Source: Bacteroidota bacterium
GTDB taxonomy: Bacteria; Bacteroidota; Ignavibacteria; SZUA-365
Length of the DNA: 64,000 bases
Assembly (NCBI GenBank): GCA_003246455.1
Contig: QKAF01000073.1
Span: 29,289 to 93,288, forward strand
Direction of reading: 5' to 3'
Of the stretch, positions 1 through 9,753 are shown piece by piece. The stretch's first letter is position 1. Every line of letters begins with the position of its first letter. The notes under the pieces were generated by a model. The model ran no database searches and was not told the origin of the DNA. It saw nothing but the letters and a program-made list of their open reading frames with translations. A program made the translations under genes and the position numbers.

Positions 1-19
1 TTTCGTCGTCAAACGCGCG

Positions 20-2575
20 ATGCGCGACGTGGAGGGGCAGGCGGCAAAGGCCCTGTGGCTTGCGGGCGGCATCGCGCTTTCGCTGCTCGTCCTGGTGCTC
101 ACCACCGACAGTCTTCTGCTTCCGCTCTGGGCATACGGCCTGTACGCGGCCTTTTTCAGCGTGCCGGTCATCTTTCGGATACCGCCGGTGCGGGGACACT
201 CGGGCAGCCTGGTCGCGCCGCTCCTGGCCACGGTGGTATTCGGTTCGGTGCTGACGATTACGTTCTTCGGCAGATCGATGGACGCCAAGCGCTACAGCGA
301 AATCGAGGCCATCGCCATCGATTTCGCACGTCCGGTGGACGGCTGGTCGCAGGTGCTGATGGAGCAGACCCTGCAGTACGTCTCACGCGCAGCCATCCCG
401 GCACTCCCGCGCGGCGAAGGGGAGCCGGTCGATTATGAGACCGCTTTCCGCCTCTGGTCGGGGTCCCCGCTCAGCCGGCTGCAGAACAACAGCGCGATAC
501 TTCTTCTCGATTCGAGCGGCGCCCCCGTTTCGCGATTCGCGGTCGGCAACGATCCATTCCTTCTTTCCATGCACACGCTGTCCGCCACAATCGCGCGCAC
601 GGAGGGCATCGTCCAGAGTGCCGACCGGCAGCTCGAAACCCGCGAACGGCGCTACTACCGCGGCTATACCGACATTGTGTCGCGCAACCGGGAGGGACTC
701 GTGGCGGTGGTGATTCTCGAGGCCCTCGATCCGATGGAGATGACCGGGCAAGGCATCGACCTGCTGCGGAATGCGCCGGCAAAACTCAGTTCCGCACCCG
801 AAGACCGCTTTATCGTCTCGCGTTTCCGCGGCGCGCGCATGGTGCAGACCTCCGACCGGACGCTGGAGCGTTCGATCCGTCTCCCCGCCGAGGTGCAGCA
901 GGCATTCAGGAACGGAAATGAAACGATATGGGGCGTGCTCCCCGTCGACGACGAGCTGCTCCAGACCTACTTCATGCGTCTGCCGGAACCGGGACAGGAA
1001 GTGCTGGCGATCACGCGCGGGAAATCCGATCCCCTGCTCTCGGCATACCGCGCACTGCGCATTGTCGTGCTCTTTCTGTTCTTCAGCGCCCTGATTTGGC
1101 TCGCTGGCGCGCTGCTTTCGGGACGCCTGCACGCATGGTCGCGCATGACTTTCGCCCGGAAGCTGCAGCTGGCGCTCCTGGGCGTGGCTGCGATCCCCCT
1201 GCTTCTGATCTGGGTGACGGGAAGGGAATTCGTTCTCGAAAACACGCTCAATGAGATCGAAGCGCAGGTCAGCGACGATCTCGATGTGCTCCGATCCAAC
1301 ATCCTCGAGCAGTTCCCCGACAGCGTTTCCCTGCCCGATCTCGCCCTGCAGGTCAGCGATCAGATGTGCCAGGAGATTCGACTCCGCACCGGCCGCGACC
1401 TCAATATCTATCTCGGAGCGGAACTGCGCGCGACGAGCAAGCCGGAGCTCTATCATGTCGGCCTCCTCAACAACCGGCTGAACCCCTTCGCCTGGCTGTA
1501 TATCGTGCAGAGGGGACGCGACGCATGGTTCGCGACCGAACAGATCGGGGAGTTCTCCTATCAGGTCGGGTATCGGGCGATCCGGGAAGCCGACGGCACG
1601 CTCGCGGCGGTGATATCCACGCCGACGCTCTTTCAGCGCGAGCAGGTCAACCAGGGCTATACACGCGCTTCGGCGACCATCTTCCTCTGGATCATCTTCA
1701 TCGCCCTGCTGGTGCTGCTGGCCAGCATCGCGCTCGCGCGCCAGATTTCGCGTCCGCTCAACGAGCTGCTTCGCGCGACGCGCGACATCACGGCAGGCGA
1801 TCTCGACCGCCGCGTGCATGTGGCCGGCTCCGCGGAGGTCGTCGACCTGATGGACGCATTCAACACGATGACCGCGCGACTGCGGCGGAGCCAGGAGGAA
1901 CTCGCCTCCGCGGAACGCGAGCTGGCCTGGAAGGAAATGGCCAAACAGGTGGCGCATGAAATCCGCAACCCGCTCACACCGATGAAGCTCGCGGTACAGC
2001 ATCTCCAGCGCGCCTGGCACGACGGCGCCGAACAGATCGGAGACATCTTCGAAAAAGTCACCCGAACGCTCATCGACCAGATCGAGAGCCTTTCGAGGAT
2101 CAGCGACGAATTTTCGCGTTTCGGACGGATGCCCCGGCGGAGCACCGCCCGCGTCGACGTCGGGGAGACCCTCGCGGAAACCGTCTCGCTCTTTGGCAGT
2201 CACGCGGAAGTGCATTTCTCCCTCGACATCGAGGCAAACCTGCCCCCGGTACTCGCCGACCGCGAAGAACTCGCTCGCGCCTTCACCAACCTTCTGCGCA
2301 ACGCCGTGCAGGCGATCCACGAGCGCGGCACCGTCGCGATTTCGGTCCGCCGAGACGGGCAGCGCCTGGACATCCGGATCACGGACGACGGCGTCGGGAT
2401 TCCCCCGGAACTGCTGCCGCGGATCTTCGAGCCCAATTTCTCGACGAAGACCGAGGGCATGGGGCTCGGGCTTGCCATCGTCAAGAAGATCGTCGACGAT
2501 GCCGGGGGAGACATCCGCATCGAAAGCACGTATGGGGCCGGAACCGCCGTGACGCTGACCCTGCCGCTGGCCTGA
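20..2575 (+). CDS. NtrY-like membrane sensor histidine kinase (HAMP + HisKA + HATPase_c); start may lie upstream of the window
   Basis: Several N-terminal TM segments; HAMP-like 'RQISRPLNELLRATRDITAGDLDRRVHV'; H-box 'MAKQVAHEIRNPLTPMKLAVQHL'; N/G boxes 'NLLRNAVQAI', 'DDGVGIPPELLPRIFEPNFSTKTEGMGLGLAIVKKI'. The frame is open to base 2. Confidence 0.9.
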   Translation: MRDVEGQAAKALWLAGGIALSLLVLVLTTDSLLLPLWAYGLYAAFFSVPVIFRIPPVRGHSGSLVAPLLATVVFGSVLTITFFGRSMDAKRYSEIEAIAIDFARPVDGWSQVLMEQTLQYVSRAAIPALPRGEGEPVDYETAFRLWSGSPLSRLQNNSAILLLDSSGAPVSRFAVGNDPFLLSMHTLSATIARTEGIVQSADRQLETRERRYYRGYTDIVSRNREGLVAVVILEALDPMEMTGQGIDLLRNAPAKLSSAPEDRFIVSRFRGARMVQTSDRTLERSIRLPAEVQQAFRNGNETIWGVLPVDDELLQTYFMRLPEPGQEVLAITRGKSDPLLSAYRALRIVVLFLFFSALIWLAGALLSGRLHAWSRMTFARKLQLALLGVAAIPLLLIWVTGREFVLENTLNEIEAQVSDDLDVLRSNILEQFPDSVSLPDLALQVSDQMCQEIRLRTGRDLNIYLGAELRATSKPELYHVGLLNNRLNPFAWLYIVQRGRDAWFATEQIGEFSYQVGYRAIREADGTLAAVISTPTLFQREQVNQGYTRASATIFLWIIFIALLVLLASIALARQISRPLNELLRATRDITAGDLDRRVHVAGSAEVVDLMDAFNTMTARLRRSQEELASAERELAWKEMAKQVAHEIRNPLTPMKLAVQHLQRAWHDGAEQIGDIFEKVTRTLIDQIESLSRISDEFSRFGRMPRRSTARVDVGETLAETVSLFGSHAEVHFSLDIEANLPPVLADREELARAFTNLLRNAVQAIHERGTVAISVRRDGQRLDIRITDDGVGIPPELLPRIFEPNFSTKTEGMGLGLAIVKKIVDDAGGDIRIESTYGAGTAVTLTLPLA

Positions 2576-2626
2576 CCTTCCGGAAAGCGGGATCATCCGT
2601 GCCTCTTCGTCCCCCGCCGTGTTTCC

Positions 2627-2657
2627 TTGCTTCTGAGCACTCCCGTGGCTAACTTTT
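2627..2657 (+). promoter_or_regulatory. Candidate Bacteroidota-type promoter for dnaX (TTG-N20-TAACTTTT)
   Basis: TTG at 2627-2629 and TAACTTTT at 2650-2657, 28 nt before the dnaX ATG; resembles TTTG-N19-21-TAnnTTTG. Confidence 0.4.
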
Positions 2658-2684
2658 ACGGTTGAAAGATCAACAAAGGCTTTC

Positions 2685-4295
2685 ATGTCATTTCTTGTTA
2701 CTGCCCGAAAATACAGGCCTTCCACATTCCAGGAGGTCGTAGCACAGGGACACGTTGTCAATACCCTGCTGAATTCCATTCGGCTCGGTCGCATCGCGCA
2801 TGCCTACCTGTTCTCAGGTCCGCGCGGCGTGGGTAAGACGACGACCGCCCGCATCTTCGCCAAGGCGCTCAACTGCCCCAATGCGAAGGAAGGCGAGCCC
2901 TGTAACGCCTGCGATACCTGTGTGGAAATCTCCCAGGGGCGCTGCATCGATATCATTGAAATCGATGGTGCCTCGAACAACGGTGTGGAGCAGGTCCGGA
3001 CCATACGCGATTCGGTGCGCTACATGCCGAGCCGGGAAAAGTACAAGATGTACATCATCGATGAAGTGCACATGCTCAGCAAAGGGGCGTTCAACGCGCT
3101 GCTGAAAACACTGGAGGAACCTCCGGCGCATGCGATCTTCATCTTCGCGACCACCGAACCGCATCGCCTGCCTCCGACAGTGATTTCGCGCTGTCAGCGT
3201 TACGATTTCCGGCGGATCGCTCTCGAAGATATTGTCGGTCAGCTCAAGCACATCTGTCTGCAGGAGGGCATCGAGGCCGATGATTCGGCGCTCTTCGCCA
3301 TCGCCCGCAAGGGTGACGGTTCCATGCGGGATTCGGAAAGCATCTTCGATCAGGTCGTCGCGTTCAGCGGCGATCAGCTGACGTACGAATCGGTGCGGCA
3401 GGTGCTGCATGTCGTTGACCAGGACACGTTTTTTCAACTCACAGATCTGATCATCACCAATAATTCCAGCGGGGGCTTCGCTCTCGCCGAAGAAATCGTG
3501 ATGAGCGGGTACGATATTCAGGATTTTCTGACGGGGCTCGAAGAACATTACCGCAATCTCCTCGTGGCGCGGGCCACAGGCGACACGCGTCTTATCGAAG
3601 CTCCCGAGGACGTCCGCGAGCGCTATACGCGCGTCGCGGAGCAGTTCAGCGAAGGCGACCTGCTGCGTCTGCTTAAAATCACCGCGCAGACCATGCAGGC
3701 CGTCAAATTCAGTCCCCAGCCGCGCCTCAAGTTCGAGGTGGCGCTGATCGACATGATCAAGATGGATTCCACGGTCGAGATCAGCACCCTCCTTTCGAAC
3801 ATCGGGCAGGGTGGCGCGATCCCGTCACGGCCGGTCCGGGAAAAGAATCCCGGCGGAGTGTCGGCAGCGCCCCCCGCCGAGCGGACGGTTCCCTCCGCAG
3901 CAGCTCCGGCAAAGCCGGCGACTGTTTCGGAAAGCACCCCTCCCGAACCGGCGGCACCAGGCGGCCCCCCGCATCCGGCACAGACCTCTGCGCCGGCTTC
4001 CGGCACCGATTTTCGCCACAGCGATGCGCGGAAAACGTACGGCCGGACGATTGCAGCCGAACGGCAGCCGGAGACGCGTTTCGACGGCCCTACCGGGATG
4101 CGTTCCGCGGACACCGATGTGACTGAACCCCTTCGCGAAGCGGAAGAGCGCTTCCGACAGGCGCTGACCTCTGCCTCGCTTTCCGCTGCCGGTTCTCATC
4201 AGGCTCAGCCTGCCGGACCGCAGACTCTGCCCCCCCATCCTATCGTACAGCTCCTCATCGACAAGCTCGACGCCGTGATTCTACCCCAACATTAA
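2685..4295 (+). CDS. dnaX: DNA polymerase III subunit gamma/tau
   Basis: 'YRPSTFQEVVAQGHVVNTLLNSIRLGRIAHAYLFSGPRGVGKTTTARIFAKALNC', four-Cys zinc module, 'IIDEVHMLSKGAFNALLKTLEEPP'. Confidence 0.97.
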   Translation: MSFLVTARKYRPSTFQEVVAQGHVVNTLLNSIRLGRIAHAYLFSGPRGVGKTTTARIFAKALNCPNAKEGEPCNACDTCVEISQGRCIDIIEIDGASNNGVEQVRTIRDSVRYMPSREKYKMYIIDEVHMLSKGAFNALLKTLEEPPAHAIFIFATTEPHRLPPTVISRCQRYDFRRIALEDIVGQLKHICLQEGIEADDSALFAIARKGDGSMRDSESIFDQVVAFSGDQLTYESVRQVLHVVDQDTFFQLTDLIITNNSSGGFALAEEIVMSGYDIQDFLTGLEEHYRNLLVARATGDTRLIEAPEDVRERYTRVAEQFSEGDLLRLLKITAQTMQAVKFSPQPRLKFEVALIDMIKMDSTVEISTLLSNIGQGGAIPSRPVREKNPGGVSAAPPAERTVPSAAAPAKPATVSESTPPEPAAPGGPPHPAQTSAPASGTDFRHSDARKTYGRTIAAERQPETRFDGPTGMRSADTDVTEPLREAEERFRQALTSASLSAAGSHQAQPAGPQTLPPHPIVQLLIDKLDAVILPQH

Positions 4296-4362
4296 CTCAA
4301 TGAGCACGAATCACCGCGTCCCTTCCCAGCAGCTGGATTAATACAACCACGGGACCCCCTGT

Positions 4363-6993
4363 ATGTTTATCAGTAGTATTTCCGGGACCGTCAGCGAGCT
4401 GACCCCGAACAACCAGACCCGTTTTCAGTGCACGGTAACGCTGACCCTTCCGCTTGAGGAATTGCCCTCGATCGAACCAGGCCGCCTCATCGCCACCGAG
4501 AACGTCTTCACCTCCGCGCGTGACAAGCGCTTCACCATCCTCCAAATCGTGAACGTCTTTCCCATTGCCCCGGACGAACAGGGCACCAAAAAAGGGAAAA
4601 TGACGCTCTCCTGCGTCGCGACGCCGATCGGACAGGAACTGCAATACAAGTCCGTCAAGGCCGGCGCCGAAATCGTGACCGCCGACACGTACCCGGCATT
4701 CGAAGGCTCCGTCGAAGTACTCGACGACGATACCACGCGGGACGTCATCCATCACATCGCACCCGACAGCCGGGTCGTGGAGAACGGCAGCCGCATCGAC
4801 ATCGGCACCTATCGCAGCAATCCGAACGTGAACGTGGGCATGGACGCCGCCACGCTGCTCCGGGGCAACGCGGTGGTAATCAGCGCACGTCCGCGCGCGC
4901 GGACGACCATCACGAACACTATCATCCAGGCGCTTCTGCAGGATGCGGAGCATCCGGTGCACATCGTGTACTGCGACGTCAACAACGCCGGGACGATGAG
5001 CCTCGCGCCGCTGCTCTCGCAGGGCAGCCGTTCCAGCGTGCTCTGCCTCAACGACAAGTTCGTCCCGTCCAGCGTTTTCCTCGCGATGAAGAACTCAGGC
5101 GACCGTTCCGCGCACAAGCGCGCGGTGCTTGATTATCTCGACATGATGATCCTCCCGTCGGTGCTCGAGCAGCGCCGCCACGATTTCAGCTATGCGGTCT
5201 CGAACTGGATGCGCGAAAACCGTATCGCGATCTTCCGTCCGAACGAACAGACTGTCGACGGCTTCATCAATGACATCCGCATCGACATCCTTGACGGCGT
5301 CGACGAGGACGTGGAAGAGTACATCTCCGAACTGATGAACGGCATCGCCGAGACCTTCCGCGGAGAACGCTTCTCGGAGAAAAACACCCGCGACATGCTG
5401 GACATGGTGGAAGAGTTCAGCCAGGAATCGAAGAGCCATTCCGCCCGCCGCACGCTGTACGATCTCAAGGCCGAAATCCAGTCCGTATTCGAAACCTACT
5501 CCAAGGACATTCCCGGCGCGGCCCGCAAGTCGATGCAGGATGTCATCGGAGAACTCAACAACGATTCCCAGTCGAGCCTCCTCGTCGTCCAGGGCCAGAA
5601 GCCGACAGACATTCTCCGTTTCGTGAACAACCTGACGCAGGCGCTGATCGAGGAACGCCTCAAGCGGCTGAAAATCCGTACGCCGGTGCTGTTCATCTTC
5701 AACAATGTCGACGAGTATGTCGGGCGCAACGGTTCGATGACGCGGGAAGCCGGATCGGATCGCTTCTACGAGGCCGTGCAGACCCTCCTCGCCAACGGAC
5801 GGCGTCACGGACTCGGCTTCTGCCTGACGCTGGAAAATGCCGCCGCGCTCGACCGGACGCTTGCACGGCGGGTGCAGTCATATTTCATCGGCCCGATCAC
5901 ATTCGTGGATGAACCGTCGCGCATCGCGGACCTTCTCAACCTTTCCGAGGATCTGGTACGTCCCGCGGTACGCTACGAGGACGGAGAATTCCTCTTCACT
6001 TCGGCGGATTCCCCGTATCACCGCCGCGTTCCCCTTCCCGTGCGCGCGGAGAAGACCACCTCGGTCATCCACACCTGGCTCGATGCGCTGATGATCGAAC
6101 AGGAACGTCGTCGCCAGGAATATCTCGCGCAGGAAGAAGAGCGCCGGAAACGGCAGGAGATCGAGCGCGAAGAACGCCGGCGCCAGCTGGAAAAAGCCGC
6201 GGAGGAAAAGGCGAAAGCGGATGCCGCGCGCGCAAAGGCCGAAGCGGAGAAAGCGAAAGCGGATGCCGAAAAGGCCGAGGCCGAGCGCGAGCTGGAGCTG
6301 GATGATGCCGATGACGCCGATATTCTCGACGACGCAGCCGACGTGGCAGAAGAACCTGCAGGCGAGGCCGCCAGGGAGAGTCTCTCGAAAACGGCACGCA
6401 CGACGCGAGACCGCAGGAAACGCGGCGGCCGTCGCGCCAAGGACAGTGAAGCCCCATCCCGGGAAGCGAGCACGGACATGGCGCCGGCAGCCGACGATGC
6501 GCCGGCCGATGCCGAACATGACTACCCCGCGGACGAAGCAGACTTCATGGATATCCCTCCTGTCGACCTCGATGCGGCGGATGACGACCTGCCGGTCGAA
6601 GCCGCTCCCGCGAAGCAGGACGACGCTCCCGCGAGAAAAACCACCCGCGGACGCCGCGGACGCGGCCGGGGGAAAGCAGCCAAAAAGGACACCGGTGTGC
6701 CGGAAGCGCCAGCGGATGCCAAACCGTCCGCACCGACCAGGGATGCGGAAGCTCATTCCGGCGCAGCGTCGGGACGCACTCTCATCGTTGAAGATTTCGA
6801 TCCGCACGCCGGGAAGCGCCGCGACGAACCCGAAGCGGTGAAACCCGCGGCCGATGCCCCTGCACCGTCGGAGGCGAAAGCCGACACGGACGGGAAAGCC
6901 GCCGATGAGAAAAAGAAAACGGCGCGCCGGCCCGCACGCCGCCGCAGCCCGCGCGGAAAGAAACCCGATGAAGGAAAGAAGTCAGAAGAATAA
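4363..6993 (+). CDS. HerA/VirD4-like (DUF87-type) ATPase-fold protein with degenerate Walker A and a long charged low-complexity C-terminal tail
   Basis: N-terminal beta-rich domain; 'NAVVISARPRARTTITNTIIQALL' in the P-loop position; Walker B-like 'TPVLFIFNNVDEYV'; final ~250 aa rich in K/E/A/R/D. Confidence 0.65.
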   Translation: MFISSISGTVSELTPNNQTRFQCTVTLTLPLEELPSIEPGRLIATENVFTSARDKRFTILQIVNVFPIAPDEQGTKKGKMTLSCVATPIGQELQYKSVKAGAEIVTADTYPAFEGSVEVLDDDTTRDVIHHIAPDSRVVENGSRIDIGTYRSNPNVNVGMDAATLLRGNAVVISARPRARTTITNTIIQALLQDAEHPVHIVYCDVNNAGTMSLAPLLSQGSRSSVLCLNDKFVPSSVFLAMKNSGDRSAHKRAVLDYLDMMILPSVLEQRRHDFSYAVSNWMRENRIAIFRPNEQTVDGFINDIRIDILDGVDEDVEEYISELMNGIAETFRGERFSEKNTRDMLDMVEEFSQESKSHSARRTLYDLKAEIQSVFETYSKDIPGAARKSMQDVIGELNNDSQSSLLVVQGQKPTDILRFVNNLTQALIEERLKRLKIRTPVLFIFNNVDEYVGRNGSMTREAGSDRFYEAVQTLLANGRRHGLGFCLTLENAAALDRTLARRVQSYFIGPITFVDEPSRIADLLNLSEDLVRPAVRYEDGEFLFTSADSPYHRRVPLPVRAEKTTSVIHTWLDALMIEQERRRQEYLAQEEERRKRQEIEREERRRQLEKAAEEKAKADAARAKAEAEKAKADAEKAEAERELELDDADDADILDDAADVAEEPAGEAARESLSKTARTTRDRRKRGGRRAKDSEAPSREASTDMAPAADDAPADAEHDYPADEADFMDIPPVDLDAADDDLPVEAAPAKQDDAPARKTTRGRRGRGRGKAAKKDTGVPEAPADAKPSAPTRDAEAHSGAASGRTLIVEDFDPHAGKRRDEPEAVKPAADAPAPSEAKADTDGKAADEKKKTARRPARRRSPRGKKPDEGKKSEE

Positions 6994-7020
6994 GCAATCG
7001 AGAAAGAGGAAAGGACACGG

Positions 7021-7782
7021 ATGAAACTCGTTTCCTGGAACGTCAACGGCATCCGCGCGGTCGCCAAGAAAAACTTCTTCGAATACCTTGAAGAGACTTC
7101 CCCTGATGTCCTCTGCCTGCAGGAAACCAAGGCGCATGAGGAACAGCTCGACGAGACCCTGCTCACGCCGCCGGGGTATTACACCTACTGGCATGCCGGA
7201 GAACGAAAGGGCTACAGCGGCGTCGCGACCTTTACGAAAGTCCGTCCCGACGCCGTTCGGCGCGGAACGGAAATCCTGCCGATGGACACGGAAGGACGTA
7301 TCCTCCGCACGGACTTCGACGGTTTCGCCCTCTACAACATCTATTTCCCCAACGGGGGACGCGGTGAGGAGCGGTTGAAATTCAAGCTGGAGTTCTACGA
7401 CCGCATTCTCGAGCATTTCGAGAAAGAGCGGAAGAAAGGCACGTCCCTCGTCATCTGCGGTGATGTGAATACGGCGCATCATGAGATCGACCTGAAGAAT
7501 CCGAAACAGAATGAAAAAACGTCCGGGTTCATGCCGATCGAGCGCGCATGGCTGGACCGCATCACCGAAATGGGGTATGTCGATACGTTTCGGCATTTCC
7601 ATCCGGATGCGGTCGACCACTATTCCTGGTGGGACATGCGCACCCGCGCCCGCGAACGCAACGCAGGCTGGCGTATCGATTATTTCATCGTGACTCCCGA
7701 CTTTCTCCCGCGCTGCAAGGACGCCTTCATCGAAATGGATGTCACCGGGTCCGATCATGCCCCGGTCGTTCTGAAGATCTGA
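7021..7782 (+). CDS. xth: Exodeoxyribonuclease III (AP endonuclease family)
   Basis: 'MKLVSWNVNGIRAV', 'DVLCLQETKAHEEQL', 'GRILRTDFDGFALYNIYFPNG', 'CGDVNTAHHEIDLKNPK', 'GSDHAPVVLKI'. Confidence 0.96.
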   Translation: MKLVSWNVNGIRAVAKKNFFEYLEETSPDVLCLQETKAHEEQLDETLLTPPGYYTYWHAGERKGYSGVATFTKVRPDAVRRGTEILPMDTEGRILRTDFDGFALYNIYFPNGGRGEERLKFKLEFYDRILEHFEKERKKGTSLVICGDVNTAHHEIDLKNPKQNEKTSGFMPIERAWLDRITEMGYVDTFRHFHPDAVDHYSWWDMRTRARERNAGWRIDYFIVTPDFLPRCKDAFIEMDVTGSDHAPVVLKI

Positions 7783-7805
7783 GCGGAAGACACACGCCAT
7801 ACGAA

Positions 7806-7833
7806 AAAAGGGAATCCTTCGGGGTTCCCTTTT
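7806..7833 (+). terminator. Rho-independent terminator, probably bidirectional
   Basis: AAAAGGGAATCC-TTCG-GGGTTCCCTTTT hairpin between convergent genes. Confidence 0.8.
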
Positions 7834-7903
7834 CATTTCCCAGCAGACCCGGCAGCAAACCTCCTGCATCCAGCGGCTCCGCGTCCCGCGACACGAAACG
7901 GCG

Positions 7904-8518
7904 TTACCACCCCGAAACCGCCAGCGGCACACGCAGCTGCAGGGCGAGCACACCGTCGCCGAATTCCGTCGCTCCGTACCACTTCAGTTCCGTTCCCACG
8001 CCGACACCTTCGGTCAGCGGGTAATCCCAGCTTATTGCCGCCATCCATCCCTGGCTGAAGCGCGTCACGTCGACGGTGGTGCCGAACGAAGTCGCATGCG
8101 ACCGGACAAAATACCCGCCGGCCCCGGCGAACAGGGTGATCGCGTCGTGAATCTGCATGGAGAACACCGCCAGGAGCGGGACGGCCGACAGCGAGAGCGA
8201 CGCATCCGTTGCGCCGAACGTCGTTTCGACACCGCGCAGCTCATACGTGTAGAATCGGGTCCATCCTGATTCGACCCCGAACCGCAGGCGGTGATCCGGA
8301 TGCCAGAGCAGTCGCCCGCTCGCCACGACACCGTTTCGGTCTATCGCGAACGGCGCGTCGTAGGGCATCACGTAACGCGCGTATCCGATCCCCAGGGTAA
8401 GGACGAGCGACGAACCGCGGGGACGGTCCGGGTCCTCGACGCGCGAAGGGCGGGCATGCAGGTGCGCCGGGCCTGCGGCGAGGAGCAGCGCGAGGAATAT
8501 GAACGCCGGTGCCTTCAT
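7904..8518 (-). CDS. Predicted outer-membrane beta-barrel protein
   Basis: Signal peptide 'MKAPAFIFLALLLAAGPAHLHA'; alternating hydrophobic strands; terminal aromatic residue (W). Overlaps the upstream gene by 4 nt. Confidence 0.6.
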   Translation of the reverse strand: MKAPAFIFLALLLAAGPAHLHARPSRVEDPDRPRGSSLVLTLGIGYARYVMPYDAPFAIDRNGVVASGRLLWHPDHRLRFGVESGWTRFYTYELRGVETTFGATDASLSLSAVPLLAVFSMQIHDAITLFAGAGGYFVRSHATSFGTTVDVTRFSQGWMAAISWDYPLTEGVGVGTELKWYGATEFGDGVLALQLRVPLAVSGW

Positions 8519-9753
8519 TGCACGTAGTAATAGTAGGCGACAAGGGAAGGATAGTTCGAGAGAATCCCGTTGAAGCGCCCGTCCCGGATGAACTGCTGAA
8601 TATACTCAGCCTGGTCGAGAGTCCAGGTTATCACCCGCCGGCCTTCCGCCTGCACTTCGGCCACCGCTTCGTTCTGCGTTCCGAGTGTCCAGCGCGGTGC
8701 CCATATTTCCGCGTCCGTTCGGCGCACGCTCTCCAGATCGGTTTCACAGAGCACGAGCGCGCTCCGGTAATCCGGCATCCGAAGCAGCTCTTCCACCTTG
8801 GCCTGGTCCGGAAGTCCGATGACAATCGTGAGATCCCGACCGAGAATCCGCGCACTGTCCTCGTAACTGCGCTGGATCTCCCGCAGCATGGCGACGGGAA
8901 CGGACGCCTTGCTGTCGAGCCAGACGAAGCGCAACGTCGTCTGCCGGAGAATGGTGGCCAGCATGCGCTTGAGTGTCGGAATGCGCTCCCCGTTTTTCAG
9001 CCGCACGAACGATTCCAGCTGGGCGATCGTGTAGTCGCTGACGGACCCCACCAGGCCGCTTTTTTCATTGAGACGCAGATTCATGTCGGCATCGTGATAA
9101 ATGACCGGGACGCCGTCGGCGCTCAGCTGCACGTCTATTTCCACACCGTTCGCGCCGAAGCCTTCGGCGAGGCGGACGAGTTCGGCGGAATTCTCCGAAG
9201 CGGGGAGCTGGTCGGAGTTCCTCCCCCCTGCCCGGTGCGCGACGATGAGAAAGGGGCTTTCGCCGCTATACAACGGCCTGCGGTATACCAGCTGAATCGG
9301 GCGGGTCCCTTTCCCCGTGGCGTTGCCGAAATCCCCGAGAATAATCGTCCCCCCGGCGGCGGACCGCTGTCCTCGCAGCAGGCCTCTTCCCCCGCGCTCT
9401 GCGCCGATCTGGGCGCGAAACACTCCCGTTTCGGTTCCCGTCTGTTTCCTCCAGTATCCCGCAAAGAGAATGGACGAATCCGCTTCCCCGGAGGAGAGCA
9501 CGCAGTACCCGGCGTCGCGATCGGTGAAGATCGAGACCGTCCGGCCGGTTCGCTTCACCACCGCCTCGCGTCCGAGAAGCGACTGCCCGTCGACGACCTC
9601 GTACACCCCTTCCAACGCTTCGAGCGCCGCGTCGGAGAGAGCGCCGGTGCCCGCGAGTTCCGCGTCCGGATCGATTTCAGGGACAGGCACGGCGACCTCG
9701 TCCTCGCAGGCGACGAAGAACATCAGCAGGAATATGAGCGCAGCGTATTTCAC
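8515..9753 (-). CDS. Glycerophosphodiester phosphodiesterase-like lipoprotein
   Basis: Lipobox 'LIFLLMFFVAC'; GDPD motifs 'LIVAHRAGGRNSDQLPASENSAELVRLAEGFGANGVEIDVQLSADGVPVIYHDADMN' and 'IPTLKRML'. Confidence 0.85.
   Translation of the reverse strand: MKYAALIFLLMFFVACEDEVAVPVPEIDPDAELAGTGALSDAALEALEGVYEVVDGQSLLGREAVVKRTGRTVSIFTDRDAGYCVLSSGEADSSILFAGYWRKQTGTETGVFRAQIGAERGGRGLLRGQRSAAGGTIILGDFGNATGKGTRPIQLVYRRPLYSGESPFLIVAHRAGGRNSDQLPASENSAELVRLAEGFGANGVEIDVQLSADGVPVIYHDADMNLRLNEKSGLVGSVSDYTIAQLESFVRLKNGERIPTLKRMLATILRQTTLRFVWLDSKASVPVAMLREIQRSYEDSARILGRDLTIVIGLPDQAKVEELLRMPDYRSALVLCETDLESVRRTDAEIWAPRWTLGTQNEAVAEVQAEGRRVITWTLDQAEYIQQFIRDGRFNGILSNYPSLVAYYYYVQ

Noticed and set aside
383-2794. 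803-aa minus-strand ORF opposite the NtrY-like kinase
   Set aside because: Antisense shadow of a high-GC coding region; the product is low-information (R/D/G/H rich) and the sense frame has clear domains.
3836-3860. Possible dnaX programmed frameshift (AAAA run near 'gggaaaagaatcccgg')
   Set aside because: No A_AAA_AAG slippery heptamer in the dnaX frame; only a short stem-like sequence.
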